Origin: Mixta hanseatica
Lineage (GTDB): Bacteria; Pseudomonadota; Gammaproteobacteria; Enterobacterales; Enterobacteriaceae
DNA length: 64,000 bases
Direction of reading: 5' to 3'
NCBI RefSeq assembly: GCF_023517775.1
Contig: NZ_CP082904.1
Span: 2,232,001-2,296,000 of the forward strand
A program made the translations under genes and the position numbers. The notes beneath the pieces are model-generated. The model saw only the letters and a list, made by a program, of their open reading frames with translations. It was not told the origin of the DNA and searched no databases. Shown here piece by piece: positions 29,517 to 38,514 of this stretch; the stretch's first letter is position 1, and every line of letters begins with the position of its first letter.

Positions 29517-29702
29517 TTAAAAGAGATTTTGATCTTTCAGCAGCGCTTCCACATCTTTATCAACCTTGATATGGATTTCATGCTCGATTTTTACATTCAT
29601 ATTGATGGTAATTGGCTCTTTGGGCGCAGCGACCTCAATACGCGGTACGCAGCCGCCTAAGCCCAAACAGCAGACCAGCAGCAGCATCCGATTAATTCTC
29701 AT
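29517..29702 (-). CDS. ynbE: YnbE outer-membrane lipoprotein
   Basis: YnbE, 61 residues. Lipobox LGGC gives an acylated cysteine at about residue 18; the mature part is mostly beta-forming (ITINMNVKIEHEIHIKVDKD). In E. coli YnbE multimerises by beta-strand stacking and connects the C-terminus of YdbH to the outer membrane. Its start overlaps the ydbH end by 11 bases, indicating coupled translation. Confidence 0.95.
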   Translation of the reverse strand: MRINRMLLLVCCLGLGGCVPRIEVAAPKEPITINMNVKIEHEIHIKVDKDVEALLKDQNLF

Positions 29703-32325
29703 GCTTTGAGTCCTTTTGTGAAGGCAGAGTCGCGTTTTGCTCTACCCAGGATTGCAAATTATCGCCAAACCGCAGGCTACGCCACAGCTGAAATAGATTC
29801 TCCTGATGGCGATAGTTCAGGTTCACATGCTGATTGCGGTTGCTGAAACGGCTGGTGCCGTTAACCTCCGCCTGTAGGGTAAGATCGCCGATGGTATTCA
29901 AATTCAGCGTGGCCCAGCTGCGCGAGATCTCCATATAGCGCAGCCAGTCCAGCGCGGCCCCGGCGGCCATATTATTCCGTGTGATGGCGTCCGCCATCTG
30001 TTTATCCAGCCGCAGCGTCAGGTTGCCGCTATTGGCGATCCAGCCATCCTTCACCAACCACGGGGAATTATCCAGCCACAGCGGCAACTCGCCGTTGATG
30101 CGCCCGGACATGGCGATCTGCTTTGGCTTCAGGGCGGTGATCAGCTCGCTCAGGCTAAGATCGCGTAGACGAATAATTGCCGGCTGATGCTGCGGCAAAC
30201 GCAGCTGCGACAGGCTCAGCGTGCCGCCCAGCAGCGCCAGGCTGACGTTGCTTAGCGTAAGCGGTTCACTCTCTTGCCACGGCCAACTGCCCCGTAGCTG
30301 CGCGGTGACGTCGTGGATCAGGAACTGGTTGTTGATGCTTTTGATACGCAGCGAAACCGGACCGTGCGTGCCCAGCGACCAGCGGCTCTGATGCAGACGA
30401 AACGGCAGCGAGAAATCCACGCCTTCGATACTGTTGTCCGGCATCCACAACGCGCCATTTTGCACCACCCAATGGCCGCCAGCGGTAAAGCCCTGTTGTT
30501 CGGCGGCGGAAAAGGCCACCTGCGCGCGCAGGCTGCCGCCGGTAATGTTCATTTTCAACTCGGGACTGAGCAACGGCTGGAAAACCGTTAGCGACTGCTC
30601 CGGCCACCAGGCCTGTCCGCGCAGCCGTTCGCCATCCCAACGGCCATTCACGCGCACCGGTCCGATCGGTTGCGCCTGCAGGCTGCCGTTAAACAGAAAA
30701 TGCGCCGGATCGCGGCCTTTGAGCGCCAGCGTCAGACGTGACGGCGGCAGATATCCGCCGCTGTCGAAACGGGTAGCGGCGGCATCCAGACTCATCTCGC
30801 CGTAAAAGGCGGCCTGCCCGGCATCACGCTGCCAGACCAGTGGCTGCGCCAGCCGCAGCCGGGGCTGATTCACCGTGGTCATGCCGTAGTGAAGTCTGTC
30901 GAACCCGGTAGAAAGCGTCGCCAGCGTCAGCGCGCTATCTTGCCAGCTTCCGCTGCCCTGCACATCCCATTTTGCATCCAGCGGCGCCAGATAGCCGTTG
31001 CCCCAGTAGCGCCAGGCCCAGCGTCCGCGATCGGGCCAAAATTCTTTGGCACGGCCATCAAGATGCAGCGTAAAACGCCCTTTCTGCCTGTCGTGCGCAC
31101 TAAGAATCGCCTGCAAGCGACCATTAATCCCCGACGCCGAGAGGCTAACGCCCGCCAGCGGCCAGCGCGCCTCATCAACTTCCAGCGTGGAAAGCAGGCG
31201 ACCGCGCATACGCAGCAGCGCGCCCGGCGCGATATGCAATTGAGGATTTAGCAGCGAGCCCTGCAGCGTGCCGGGTAATGAAGCATAAAACTGTAGCGCC
31301 GCCAGCTTGCTTTCACCGGTAAGGCGCAGCGGCAGCTGACTGTCGGTCAGGGAGAGACGCCCCGGTCCAAGGCTCAGCACAATATTGCCTTTGCCGCCGC
31401 GGCCCTGCGTCAGCATATTCAGCCGCCCGCTGATTTCGGTCGTCTCCAGCCCCTGTTGCCAGTGAGAGAACGCCAGCGCGACGCCGCCCGCCAGCGGTTG
31501 CGCCGCCCACGGCCAGCGCCAGCGGCCGCCCTCAATGCGGATCTGCTGCGGCGTAACCTGCCAGGGCAAATCCACCAGCGGCTCGTCATTCTGCGGCGTT
31601 TGCAGCATTAGCCGGCCCTGCTGTTGCTGCCATACCAGCGCAAAACGCAGCGGATGCGGCACCTGCGTCAGGGTGAAATCGCCGCCCAGCTCGCCGCTTT
31701 CCGGCACCCCATTAGCAAATTCCGTCAACTTTAGCGTACCGTGCAGGCTGACCGGTTCGCTAAGCGCGGGCGCCTGCAGCGTCAGCTGACGCAGCGCAAG
31801 CTGCTGTCCGTGTAAGTCAGCCCGCAGGCGCAGGTTATCGCCCTGATAGTCGAGCTGCTGCGCGTCGGGGTCCAGCGTCAGACGCAGCGCGCCGGCCCAG
31901 CTCTGGTAAGGATTAACCATCAGCCGATCGATCGTCACATCGGCGGGCGGCAGCAGCGCCTGCCATTGCGCCAGCGAACGCGGCGCGCCGGCGGCCTCTT
32001 TTTCGGCGGGCAAGCGGCTCAGGCAGGCCGAATCCAGCGCCAGACGCTGCGCTCGCGCCTGCCAGCGCCCGTTCTGATAGCCCAGGGAGAGATGCTGTAG
32101 CTCGGCCAGCAGGCAGTCAGCGGCCAGATAGCGTACCGCCGGAAACCAGAGCGCGCCCTGCCGCCAGCGCGGCGCGGCGTCCAGCGCGATGCGCGTACCC
32201 GCAGGCAGCCAAATGCCGGCTAGACGCGGCAGCCAGTGCGTTACGCTGCTCACCAGCGCCAACACCAGCAGAACCAGCGCCAGTAGCGAGGCCAGAACAA
32301 AAGATAAGCGCCGACGCTTTGCCAT
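29692..32325 (-). CDS. ydbH: YdbH, AsmA-like intermembrane phospholipid transport protein
   Basis: YdbH, 877 residues. One N-terminal membrane helix (about 8-28) is followed by a long periplasmic beta-taco body with a dicarboxylate-like DUF748/AsmA-type repeat. YdbH is one of three partly redundant bridges (with TamB and YhdP) carrying glycerophospholipid to the outer membrane; YnbE completes it at the outer membrane. ATG 32325 (MAKRRRLS) gives the expected positive-inside start. Divergent from ldhA, as in E. coli. Confidence 0.93.
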   Translation of the reverse strand: MAKRRRLSFVLASLLALVLLVLALVSSVTHWLPRLAGIWLPAGTRIALDAAPRWRQGALWFPAVRYLAADCLLAELQHLSLGYQNGRWQARAQRLALDSACLSRLPAEKEAAGAPRSLAQWQALLPPADVTIDRLMVNPYQSWAGALRLTLDPDAQQLDYQGDNLRLRADLHGQQLALRQLTLQAPALSEPVSLHGTLKLTEFANGVPESGELGGDFTLTQVPHPLRFALVWQQQQGRLMLQTPQNDEPLVDLPWQVTPQQIRIEGGRWRWPWAAQPLAGGVALAFSHWQQGLETTEISGRLNMLTQGRGGKGNIVLSLGPGRLSLTDSQLPLRLTGESKLAALQFYASLPGTLQGSLLNPQLHIAPGALLRMRGRLLSTLEVDEARWPLAGVSLSASGINGRLQAILSAHDRQKGRFTLHLDGRAKEFWPDRGRWAWRYWGNGYLAPLDAKWDVQGSGSWQDSALTLATLSTGFDRLHYGMTTVNQPRLRLAQPLVWQRDAGQAAFYGEMSLDAAATRFDSGGYLPPSRLTLALKGRDPAHFLFNGSLQAQPIGPVRVNGRWDGERLRGQAWWPEQSLTVFQPLLSPELKMNITGGSLRAQVAFSAAEQQGFTAGGHWVVQNGALWMPDNSIEGVDFSLPFRLHQSRWSLGTHGPVSLRIKSINNQFLIHDVTAQLRGSWPWQESEPLTLSNVSLALLGGTLSLSQLRLPQHQPAIIRLRDLSLSELITALKPKQIAMSGRINGELPLWLDNSPWLVKDGWIANSGNLTLRLDKQMADAITRNNMAAGAALDWLRYMEISRSWATLNLNTIGDLTLQAEVNGTSRFSNRNQHVNLNYRHQENLFQLWRSLRFGDNLQSWVEQNATLPSQKDSKHEN

Positions 32326-32469
32326 AACGGTCCTGTTCTGTAAAAAATCCTGGCGGCTATGATGGCATGTTCATTACAGAGGGTGAAGAGGCGTCGGCAA
32401 CAGATTAAAGGTTACGCTGTAGGGCTGCCGGTCTAGAATGAATGAAGAGACAATAATAAGGAGTCGACA

Positions 32470-33462
32470 ATGAAACTTGCGGTCTACAGCACCAAACAGT
32501 ACGACAAAAAATATCTCGATAGCGTCAATCAGCGCTTCAGTTTCGATATTGAGTATTTTGACTTTCTGCTTACCGAGCGGACTGCGATTAACGCCGTCAA
32601 TTGTGAAGCCGTATGTATTTTCGTCAATGATGACGCCAGCCGTCCGGTGCTGGAGATCCTGAGCGCCCAGGGCGTAAAGATTATCGCGCTACGCTGCGCT
32701 GGTTTTAATAATGTAGATCTGGCGGCAGCGGCGGAGCTGGGGATGAAAGTGGTGCGCGTACCGGCCTATTCGCCGGAAGCGGTGGCGGAACATGCGGTAG
32801 GCATGATGATGACGCTTAACCGACGTATTCATCGCGCCTGGCAGCGTACCCGCGACGCGAACTTTTCTCTGGAGGGGTTAATCGGGTTCAATATGCATGG
32901 CCGCACTGCTGGCGTGGTGGGCACCGGCAAAATCGGCATCGCAACGCTGCGTATTCTGAAAGGTTTCGGCATGCGGCTACTGGCGTTCGATCCTTACCCG
33001 AATCCGCAGGCGCTGGATCTGGGCGCGGAATATGTCGATATTAAAACCCTGTTTAAAGAATCGGATGTGATCACCCTGCACTGCCCGCTGACGGCGGATA
33101 ATCATCATCTGCTGGATGCTGCCGCCTTCAGCCAGATGAAGGATGGCGTGATGATTATTAATACCAGCCGTGGCGGACTGGTGGATTCGCAGGCGGCGAT
33201 TGAAGCGTTAAAACAGCAGAAAATCGGTTCGCTTGGTATGGACGTGTATGAAAATGAGCGCGATCTGTTCTTCGAAGATAAATCCAATGACGTGATTCAG
33301 GATGATGTTTTCCGTCGCCTCTCCGCCTGCCATAACGTGTTGTTTACCGGACATCAGGCATTTTTAACCGCTGAGGCGCTGATTGCCATTTCTGAAACCA
33401 CGCTTTCTAACCTGCAACAGCTGGCAAAAGGCGAAGCCTGCCCGAATGAGGTCAACATTTAG
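32470..33462 (+). CDS. ldhA: D-lactate dehydrogenase (fermentative)
   Basis: LdhA, 330 residues (E. coli 329). Rossmann loop GVVGTGKIGIATLRI, the NTSRGGLVD segment with the catalytic arginine, a glutamate in MDVYENE and the catalytic histidine in FTGHQAFLT. It reduces pyruvate to D-lactate with NADH during fermentation. AAGGAG sits before ATG 32470. E. coli has hslJ directly downstream; it is missing here. Confidence 0.97.
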   Translation: MKLAVYSTKQYDKKYLDSVNQRFSFDIEYFDFLLTERTAINAVNCEAVCIFVNDDASRPVLEILSAQGVKIIALRCAGFNNVDLAAAAELGMKVVRVPAYSPEAVAEHAVGMMMTLNRRIHRAWQRTRDANFSLEGLIGFNMHGRTAGVVGTGKIGIATLRILKGFGMRLLAFDPYPNPQALDLGAEYVDIKTLFKESDVITLHCPLTADNHHLLDAAAFSQMKDGVMIINTSRGGLVDSQAAIEALKQQKIGSLGMDVYENERDLFFEDKSNDVIQDDVFRRLSACHNVLFTGHQAFLTAEALIAISETTLSNLQQLAKGEACPNEVNI

Positions 33463-33467
33463 TTAAC

Positions 33468-33498
33468 CTGGCGGGTGCGCCCTGCGCGGACCCGCCAG
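33468..33498. terminator. Terminator between ldhA and ydbJ-like gene
   Basis: CTGGCGGGT (33468-33476) pairs with ACCCGCCAG (33490-33498), directly after ldhA and against the stop codon of the convergent lipoprotein gene. TTAA flanks extend the symmetry, so it may work in both directions. Confidence 0.65.
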
Positions 33499-33771
33499 TT
33501 AAAAGCGCGCGCAGCTTCCGCTTTCCAGCGCGCTTTCACTACAGCGACGACCGTTCGCTAACTGACACATCCCCGTGCTGCTGCCATCCAGCTGACGTGA
33601 AAACGCTAAAGTTCCTCCCGCGCTGGCACAGTTGCTTTCTGCCAGAGAAGACATGCTGACTCTGGGCTGAACGTGAGCGGCGGTGGCCTGTTGCGGCGGT
33701 TCATTGTCGCTATTGCTGCATGCGCTAAGCAGCAGCGCAGCGCCGGCCAGCAGAAAGGGGGCTGCTTTCAT
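33499..33771 (-). CDS. ydbJ: DUF333-family lipoprotein (YdbJ-like)
   Basis: A 90-residue lipoprotein: signal peptide with lipobox LLSAC (Cys at about residue 18), a short Pro/Gln/Ala-rich tether, then a DUF333 domain (about 47-90: NCASAGGTLAFSRQLDGSST, GMCQLANGRRCSE, ending SGSCARF) with four cysteines probably paired. E. coli has the related ydbJ beside hslJ-ldhA, which supports the symbol. Function unknown. Confidence 0.8.
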   Translation of the reverse strand: MKAAPFLLAGAALLLSACSNSDNEPPQQATAAHVQPRVSMSSLAESNCASAGGTLAFSRQLDGSSTGMCQLANGRRCSESALESGSCARF

Positions 33772-33912
33772 TCGTCGGGCTCCGGGAATTGTTGAGGTGA
33801 AGGCTTTGCCAGCATAAGCGACGTTTATACGGGCGTCGAGAGTTGAAACATCTTTTTACCTTATTTTTTCATTAGAAAGTCACCAGGAATACTCTCGTTT
33901 CGCTTACGGAAT

Positions 33913-35465
33913 TTACTGAATTAACCCCTCTACCCGATTGCGTCCATTACTTTTGGCCTTATACAGCGCCTTGTCGGCCCGCTCTTTTAGCCGTTCTGCT
34001 TCGCCCTGCTGGCCGCTGGCGATAAGGGTGCAACAGCCTGCGCTAATGGTCACCACCTTATCAGGTAGCTCACTGCTCAGGTGCGGGATATGTGCGTCAT
34101 GGATCGCTTTTACGGCGCGTTCAGCAAACTGCTTTACATCAAGTGAGTTAGTAAAGGGCAGAATAATGGCAAACTCCTCACCGCCGTAACGGGCCACCAA
34201 ATCAGTATGTCGATGAGGAAGCCCTTTTAATATGCCGCCGACTTTGCGCAAACAGTTATCCCCTTCCACGTGTCCATTGGTATCGTTGTAGCGTTTAAAA
34301 AAGTCGATATCGATCATAATCAACGACAGCGGTTCGCCAGATTTATGCGAGCGTTGCAGGCTCTGCTCCAGCATCGCATCAAATTGTCGGCGGTTGGCGA
34401 GGCCGGTGAGTCCATCAACTAACGCCATCGCCTGCAGCGTATGGTTAATGGTTGTTAATTCATCTCTTACCAGCGTCAGTTCAAGTTGATTTCGCAGATT
34501 CGCATTTACCTGACGCAGAATAAACCATCCCATGATGGTTATCATGAGGAGCAAAATCAGGTTAAGAATCACATCCGTAAGGTTTGCGGTTAGCCAGCTG
34601 TGCCAAATGGCTTCCCGGTCGTAACCTGCCGTCACTACCAGCGGGTACCGCTCCAGCCGCGCGTAACCATAAATCCTTTCAACGCCGTCCAGCGCCGAGC
34701 GCCAGGTCGCGCTTCCGCTGGCTGAATTTTTCAGTACGGTTTTAAATAAGGGGCTGGAAGAGAGGCTTTTATTAATAACCGAGTCAGGCATTGGTCGAAT
34801 ATAGACTACCGAGGTATCAGATAAAATCAGCCCCAGGACGTCGCGTTCGCCGAGAATATAGTAATTATAAAACTGCCTGAAATAGTCGATTTTGACCGTA
34901 GCCAACGCCACGCCGGCAAACTTACCCGCGCGGTCGTTCAGACGCACTGATACCGGAATGACCAGGTCGCCGGTGGAGCGGCTGCGGATAACGTGGTTGA
35001 TATGAACGCCTTTCTCGTTATGCGTCTGGTGCCAGATAAAATATTCCCGGTCGGCATTGCTGGCCTTCGCCGGAATATAGTTACCCGATGTGGTTATCCA
35101 GTTCCCCTGAACATCATAAATAAACAGGCCGTGCAACTGCGGCAGCTTGCCGTGCTGTTCTTTTAACTGCCGTGAAAATGCTGCGGATGAAGCATACTCA
35201 ACGCCATGCTGGTTAAGCTGGCGGACCACATCAGAGAGGGTAATGTCTATTTGCAAAAACGCATCCTCAGCCTGTTTTGCCAGCGAAACAGAAAGGTTAT
35301 GCGCCCCGCTCTCCTGCTCAATAAGTTTCTGATGCCATGAAAACCACAACGACAGGCGTTAATCGCGATGACCGCCAGGCCTGTCAGCAACAGAAAAAAG
35401 GCCATATTTCTGCCCAAAGGGGTTCGTAATAAAGAAGGGAGCGAAGTAGCGGCTTTAGTCTTCAC
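33913..35465 (-). pseudogene. Diguanylate cyclase with dCACHE sensor, frameshifted near N-terminus
   Basis: The main frame (33913-35349) encodes a periplasmic dCACHE-like sensor, a membrane helix (about residues 262-285) and an intact GGDEF domain with active site GGEEF and the RxxD inhibitory site five residues before it (RHTDLVARYGGEEF). It opens at a TTG just after an in-frame TAA (35359-35361), without the first membrane helix. That helix (LGRNMAFFLLLTGLAVIAIN) is encoded upstream in another frame, starting at GTG 35465 or ATG 35504. A one-base-type indel near 35345-35358 explains this. If real, the sensor is cut from its first anchor; sequencing error is possible. Intact, it would make c-di-GMP. 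Confidence 0.75.
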
Positions 35466-35657
35466 GTGCTTTATTTCCCGACAGTCCAGATAATTGTAAA
35501 GCATAACTTATCAATCAAGGGCCGGAAAGGACGTTTAAGCCCTAAAAAGTGACCGCGCAGGCAAAAAGCGCCTCTGTCGGTTCCGGCAAGGCTGCGCAAC
35601 AGACGGAACTGCCGATTTTGCATAAAAAGACGAACAGAAACCGTACTTTTGCTGTTC

Positions 35658-35878
35658 AGTTGCAGGTCGTAAGGGATACAGCTGTAAAACGTACTGGAAT
35701 TCGGCGGCGTAATCCGTACCATACGCGCCATACTTACGCATACCGGCTGCTGGCTTTCGGAGCTAATCCGCTATTGCTGGCGAACCAGATGGGGCATGAG
35801 AACACGCAAAGCGTATATATATACTCCACCTGGATTAATGGAATGGCGACCGGACAGATATGCTGCATGCGCGACTGA
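35658..35878 (+). pseudogene. Tyrosine integrase C-terminal remnant next to ttcA
   Basis: The frame encodes the last part of a phage-type tyrosine recombinase: GIRRRNPYHTRHTYAYRLL (catalytic His/Arg box) and QMGHENTQSVYIYSTWI with the nucleophilic tyrosine region. The N-terminal DNA-binding arm, the catalytic core start and the first arginine are missing; upstream residues of the frame (from 35549) do not look like integrase. It points into the ttcA 5' end. In E. coli the Rac prophage and its integrase sit at ttcA, so this looks like the scar of an element that used the same site. Confidence 0.7.
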
Positions 35879-35932
35879 TACAGTAAAAACGTTACCCGGC
35901 GTATGCCCTTTTGGTTCCCGAGATAAGATCAA

Positions 35933-36868
35933 ATGCAAGAAAATCAACCAGCTAACAAGAAAGAACAATACAACCTGAACAAGCTGCAGAAACGTCTGCG
36001 CCGTAACGTGGGCGAAGCGATCGCTGATTTCAATATGATTGAAGAAGGCGATCGCATTATGGTTTGCCTTTCCGGCGGGAAAGACAGCTACACCATGCTG
36101 GAGATCTTACGCAACCTGCAGCAGAGCGCGCCGGTTAATTTCTCTCTGATTGCGGTTAACCTCGATCAGAAACAGCCTGGCTTCCCGGAACATGTGCTGC
36201 CGCAGTATCTGGAATCTATTGGTGTTGAATATAAAATCGTCGAAGAAAATACCTACGGCATCGTTAAAGATAAAATCCCTGAAGGGAAAACCACCTGCTC
36301 GCTCTGTTCGCGTCTGCGTCGCGGCATTCTTTACCGTACCGCGACGGAGCTGGGCTGCACCAAAATCGCGCTGGGGCATCACCGCGACGATATTTTGCAA
36401 ACGCTGTTTTTAAACATGTTCTATGGCGGGAAAATGAAGGGCATGCCGCCGAAGCTGATGAGCGATGACGGTAAACATATTGTCATTCGTCCGCTGGCCT
36501 ACTGCCGTGAAAAAGATATCGAGCGCTTTGCTATTGCCCGCCAGTATCCGATTATTCCGTGCAACCTGTGCGGTTCGCAACCTAATCTGCAGCGTCAGGT
36601 TATTGCGGATATGCTGCGCGACTGGGATAAGCGCTATCCAGGACGGATTGAAACCATGTTCAGCGCGATGCAAAACGTGGTGCCTTCCCATCTGGCGGAT
36701 ACTTCGCTGTTTGATTTTAAAGCGATTCAACACGGCAGCGAAGTAGTGGATGGCGGCGATCTCGCCTTCGATCGCGAATCTTTGCCGTTACAGCCGGCTG
36801 GCTGGCAGCCGGATGAAGAAGATGATGCGCCGGTTGGAGAGCGGCTGGATATTCTTGAGATAAAATAA
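35933..36868 (+). CDS. ttcA: tRNA 2-thiocytidine synthetase TtcA
   Basis: TtcA, 311 residues. PP-loop SGGKDS (adenylation of C32), the CSLC pair ([12 protein letters not shown]) and the CNLC pair (PCNLCGSQ) that hold the [4Fe-4S] cluster. It thiolates cytidine 32 of certain tRNAs. The ATG 35933 start matches E. coli. The gene is complete despite the integrase remnant 55 bases upstream, so any integrated element restored it or lay outside the coding part. Confidence 0.97.
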   Translation: MQENQPANKKEQYNLNKLQKRLRRNVGEAIADFNMIEEGDRIMVCLSGGKDSYTMLEILRNLQQSAPVNFSLIAVNLDQKQPGFPEHVLPQYLESIGVEYKIVEENTYGIVKDKIPEGKTTCSLCSRLRRGILYRTATELGCTKIALGHHRDDILQTLFLNMFYGGKMKGMPPKLMSDDGKHIVIRPLAYCREKDIERFAIARQYPIIPCNLCGSQPNLQRQVIADMLRDWDKRYPGRIETMFSAMQNVVPSHLADTSLFDFKAIQHGSEVVDGGDLAFDRESLPLQPAGWQPDEEDDAPVGERLDILEIK

Positions 36869-36875
36869 GCTCGCT

Positions 36876-36907
36876 GGCGCCATTGCGGGGACATCCGCTA
36901 TGGCGCC
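36876..36907. terminator. Strong hairpin after ttcA
   Basis: GGCGCCAT (36876-36883) pairs with ATGGCGCC (36900-36907), and inside it GCGG pairs with CCGC. It starts eight bases after ttcA and ends before the convergent proline-rich gene. No clear U-run follows, yet position suggests a shared terminator. Confidence 0.55.
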
Positions 36908-36921
36908 CGACTTGCGGTTAG

Positions 36922-37077
36922 CTATTTCATATGCGGCGGCGGATCAAGGATGGGTTCTGGATCCGGCATAGGGTCAGGAACTGGCTGCGGCTGTGGGATA
37001 GGCTCTGGTACCGGCACCGGATCGGTCGGTATTGGGTCGGAAGCGGAGATCCGGTTAGTCATTCTCGAAGTCGACAT
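36922..37077 (-). CDS. Proline-rich small protein, 51 residues
   Basis: I do not recognise a named family. A perfect-looking AAGGAGG site five bases before ATG 37077 supports translation. After a polar head (MSTSRMTNRISAS), residues 14-48 are a degenerate repeat of (D/E)P-hydrophobic-P units, with about 20 prolines, ending in PPPHMK. No signal peptide or membrane helix. The repeat would form an extended polyproline rod, as in the TonB spacer, though here acidic. It begins 67 bases after the FnrS terminator on the same strand and converges with ttcA; E. coli has dbpA in this interval instead. Confidence 0.6.
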   Translation of the reverse strand: MSTSRMTNRISASDPIPTDPVPVPEPIPQPQPVPDPMPDPEPILDPPPHMK

Positions 37078-37144
37078 AATGTCCTCCTTATTTTGCCTGG
37101 TTTTTTTAAGCTTAGGAGAAATTATGCAAGGATGGCGAAGCGGC

Positions 37145-37171
37145 AAAAAAAAAGCCGGCTTTAAGGCCGGC
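37145..37171 (-). terminator. Intrinsic terminator of fnrS
   Basis: On the minus strand GCCGGC (37171-37166) pairs with GCCGGC (37159-37154) around CTTAAA, followed by nine Ts. A textbook terminator; it doubles as the Hfq-binding tail of the sRNA. Confidence 0.95.
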
Positions 37172-37266
37172 GTCGTACGAATCAATTGTGCTATGCAGTA
37201 ATTCAAAAAAAGGAAGTAAGACAATATGGAGCGCAACGCCCATCGCTTGACGTTGCATTCACCTGC
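37145..37266 (-). ncRNA. fnrS: Small RNA FnrS
   Basis: The minus strand from 37266 reads GCAGGTGAATGCAACGTC, then GATGGGCGTTGCGCTCCATA, TTGTCTTACTTCC, and an oligo-T linker before the terminator. This is nearly identical to E. coli FnrS, including its 122-nt length and the two mRNA-pairing loops. FnrS is Hfq-dependent, made without oxygen under FNR, and represses aerobic-metabolism and oxidative-stress mRNAs (sodB, maeA, folE and others in E. coli). It lies next to zntB, the same neighbour as in E. coli. Confidence 0.95.
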
Positions 37267-37301
37267 GAGAGAGAGTTTGCCCCAGCCCCGCTGAGGGTTT
37301 A

Positions 37302-37315
37302 TTGACGTCGATCAG
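37302..37315 (-). promoter_or_regulatory. FNR site of fnrS
   Basis: TTGACGTCGATCAG (plus strand) fits TTGAT-N4-ATCAA with one change per half. Its centre is about 42 bases upstream of the predicted fnrS 5' end at 37266, the class II activator position. Confidence 0.75.
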
Positions 37316-37351
37316 CTTTTTCCCCCTTTTCCGCTTGTCTGTTTGCTTTCC

Positions 37352-38335
37352 CTATAGCCACTTACGTTTGTGTAACCACAGGGCAACGCCTGCCACCAGC
37401 AACACTAACATCAGGCAAAAAATCGCAAAGCCATAGTGACTTTCTGCGCCCGGAATGCCGCCGAGGTTCACGCCGAACAAGCCGGTAAGAAAGGTTGTGG
37501 GCAGGAAAATCATCGCCAGCAGCGACATGGTATAGGTGCGTCGGTTCATCGCCTCCTGCATTACCGAGGCAATCTCATCCGCCAGCACCGCCGTGCGCGC
37601 CACGCTGGCGGCTAAATCATCCAGGCCGCGTCCAAGGCGATCGGCAATCTCCTGCATGCGGCGCCGTTCGTCATCATCCATCCAGCCCAGCTTTTCGCTG
37701 GCCAGCCGCGCATAGACATCACGCTGCGGCGTCATATAGCGACGCATCACAATCAGCTGCTTGCGCAGCAGCGCCAGTTCGCCACGGGCCGGTACGCGCT
37801 GATCCATTAACGCATCTTCCAGCTCGATAATTTTATCCTGCAGGTCCTCAATGAATTCGCTGGTGTGATCGGTCAATACATCGCACAGCTCCACCAGCCA
37901 GCTGCCGCCATCGACCGGGCCATTACCGTTTTGCAGCTCAGCCAGCACTTCATCGATAGCGTTAACCTTGCGCCGCCGCGTAGAAACAATCAGCTTATCG
38001 TTGATAAAAACCCGAATGGCGACCAGCTGCTCGGGCCGAGAGTCGCTGTTGCGGTTCACGCTGCGTAGCGTAATCATAAAGCCGTCGCCCAGTCGGCTCA
38101 CGCGCGGCCGCAGACTGTCTCCTGCCAGCGCATCGCGCACCGCATCCGGAATAAGCGGCGTAGAAGAGAGCCACTCGGCGCTTTCGCGATGGGTATAGTT
38201 CAGATGAAGCCAGCAGGGGCGCTCGCAATGAATCACATCTTTATCTTCAATCGGGATCAGTCCGCCCTGCCCGTCAAGCTGACAGGCGATAATCGCATCT
38301 GACACCTGTAGCGCTTTTCCTTCAATGACGTTCAC
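37352..38335 (-). CDS. zntB: Zinc transporter ZntB
   Basis: ZntB, 327 residues, exactly the E. coli length. CorA-superfamily: a large cytosolic funnel domain, a long pore helix, then two C-terminal membrane helices with GVN (LFGVNLGG) as the GMN-type signature. It moves zinc, coupled to protons. The start is taken as GTG 38335 (VNVIEGK), which has GAGG at proper spacing and aligns with the E. coli start. An ATG at 38347 is the alternative. Confidence 0.95.
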   Translation of the reverse strand: MNVIEGKALQVSDAIIACQLDGQGGLIPIEDKDVIHCERPCWLHLNYTHRESAEWLSSTPLIPDAVRDALAGDSLRPRVSRLGDGFMITLRSVNRNSDSRPEQLVAIRVFINDKLIVSTRRRKVNAIDEVLAELQNGNGPVDGGSWLVELCDVLTDHTSEFIEDLQDKIIELEDALMDQRVPARGELALLRKQLIVMRRYMTPQRDVYARLASEKLGWMDDDERRRMQEIADRLGRGLDDLAASVARTAVLADEIASVMQEAMNRRTYTMSLLAMIFLPTTFLTGLFGVNLGGIPGAESHYGFAIFCLMLVLLVAGVALWLHKRKWL

Positions 38336-38514
38336 GTCATGCCTCATAATCAGCTGAATGCAAACGATACAGTCTAGCCTGACGCCAGGCAGAATCAATC
38401 CCGTGCAGCGACAGACGTACCGCAGAATGAATCGCAGCGCGGCCTGCGCGCCAGATAAGCGAGCAACGAGGCGGCCATTGCGTCTGTGATAACGCTATGG
38501 TCGCCCCGCCGGTT

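Noticed and set aside
36931..37201. Gly/Ser-rich open frame on the plus strand opposite the proline-rich gene
   Set aside because: It is the antisense reading of the CCN-rich proline repeats and lies largely opposite fnrS; no ribosome site.
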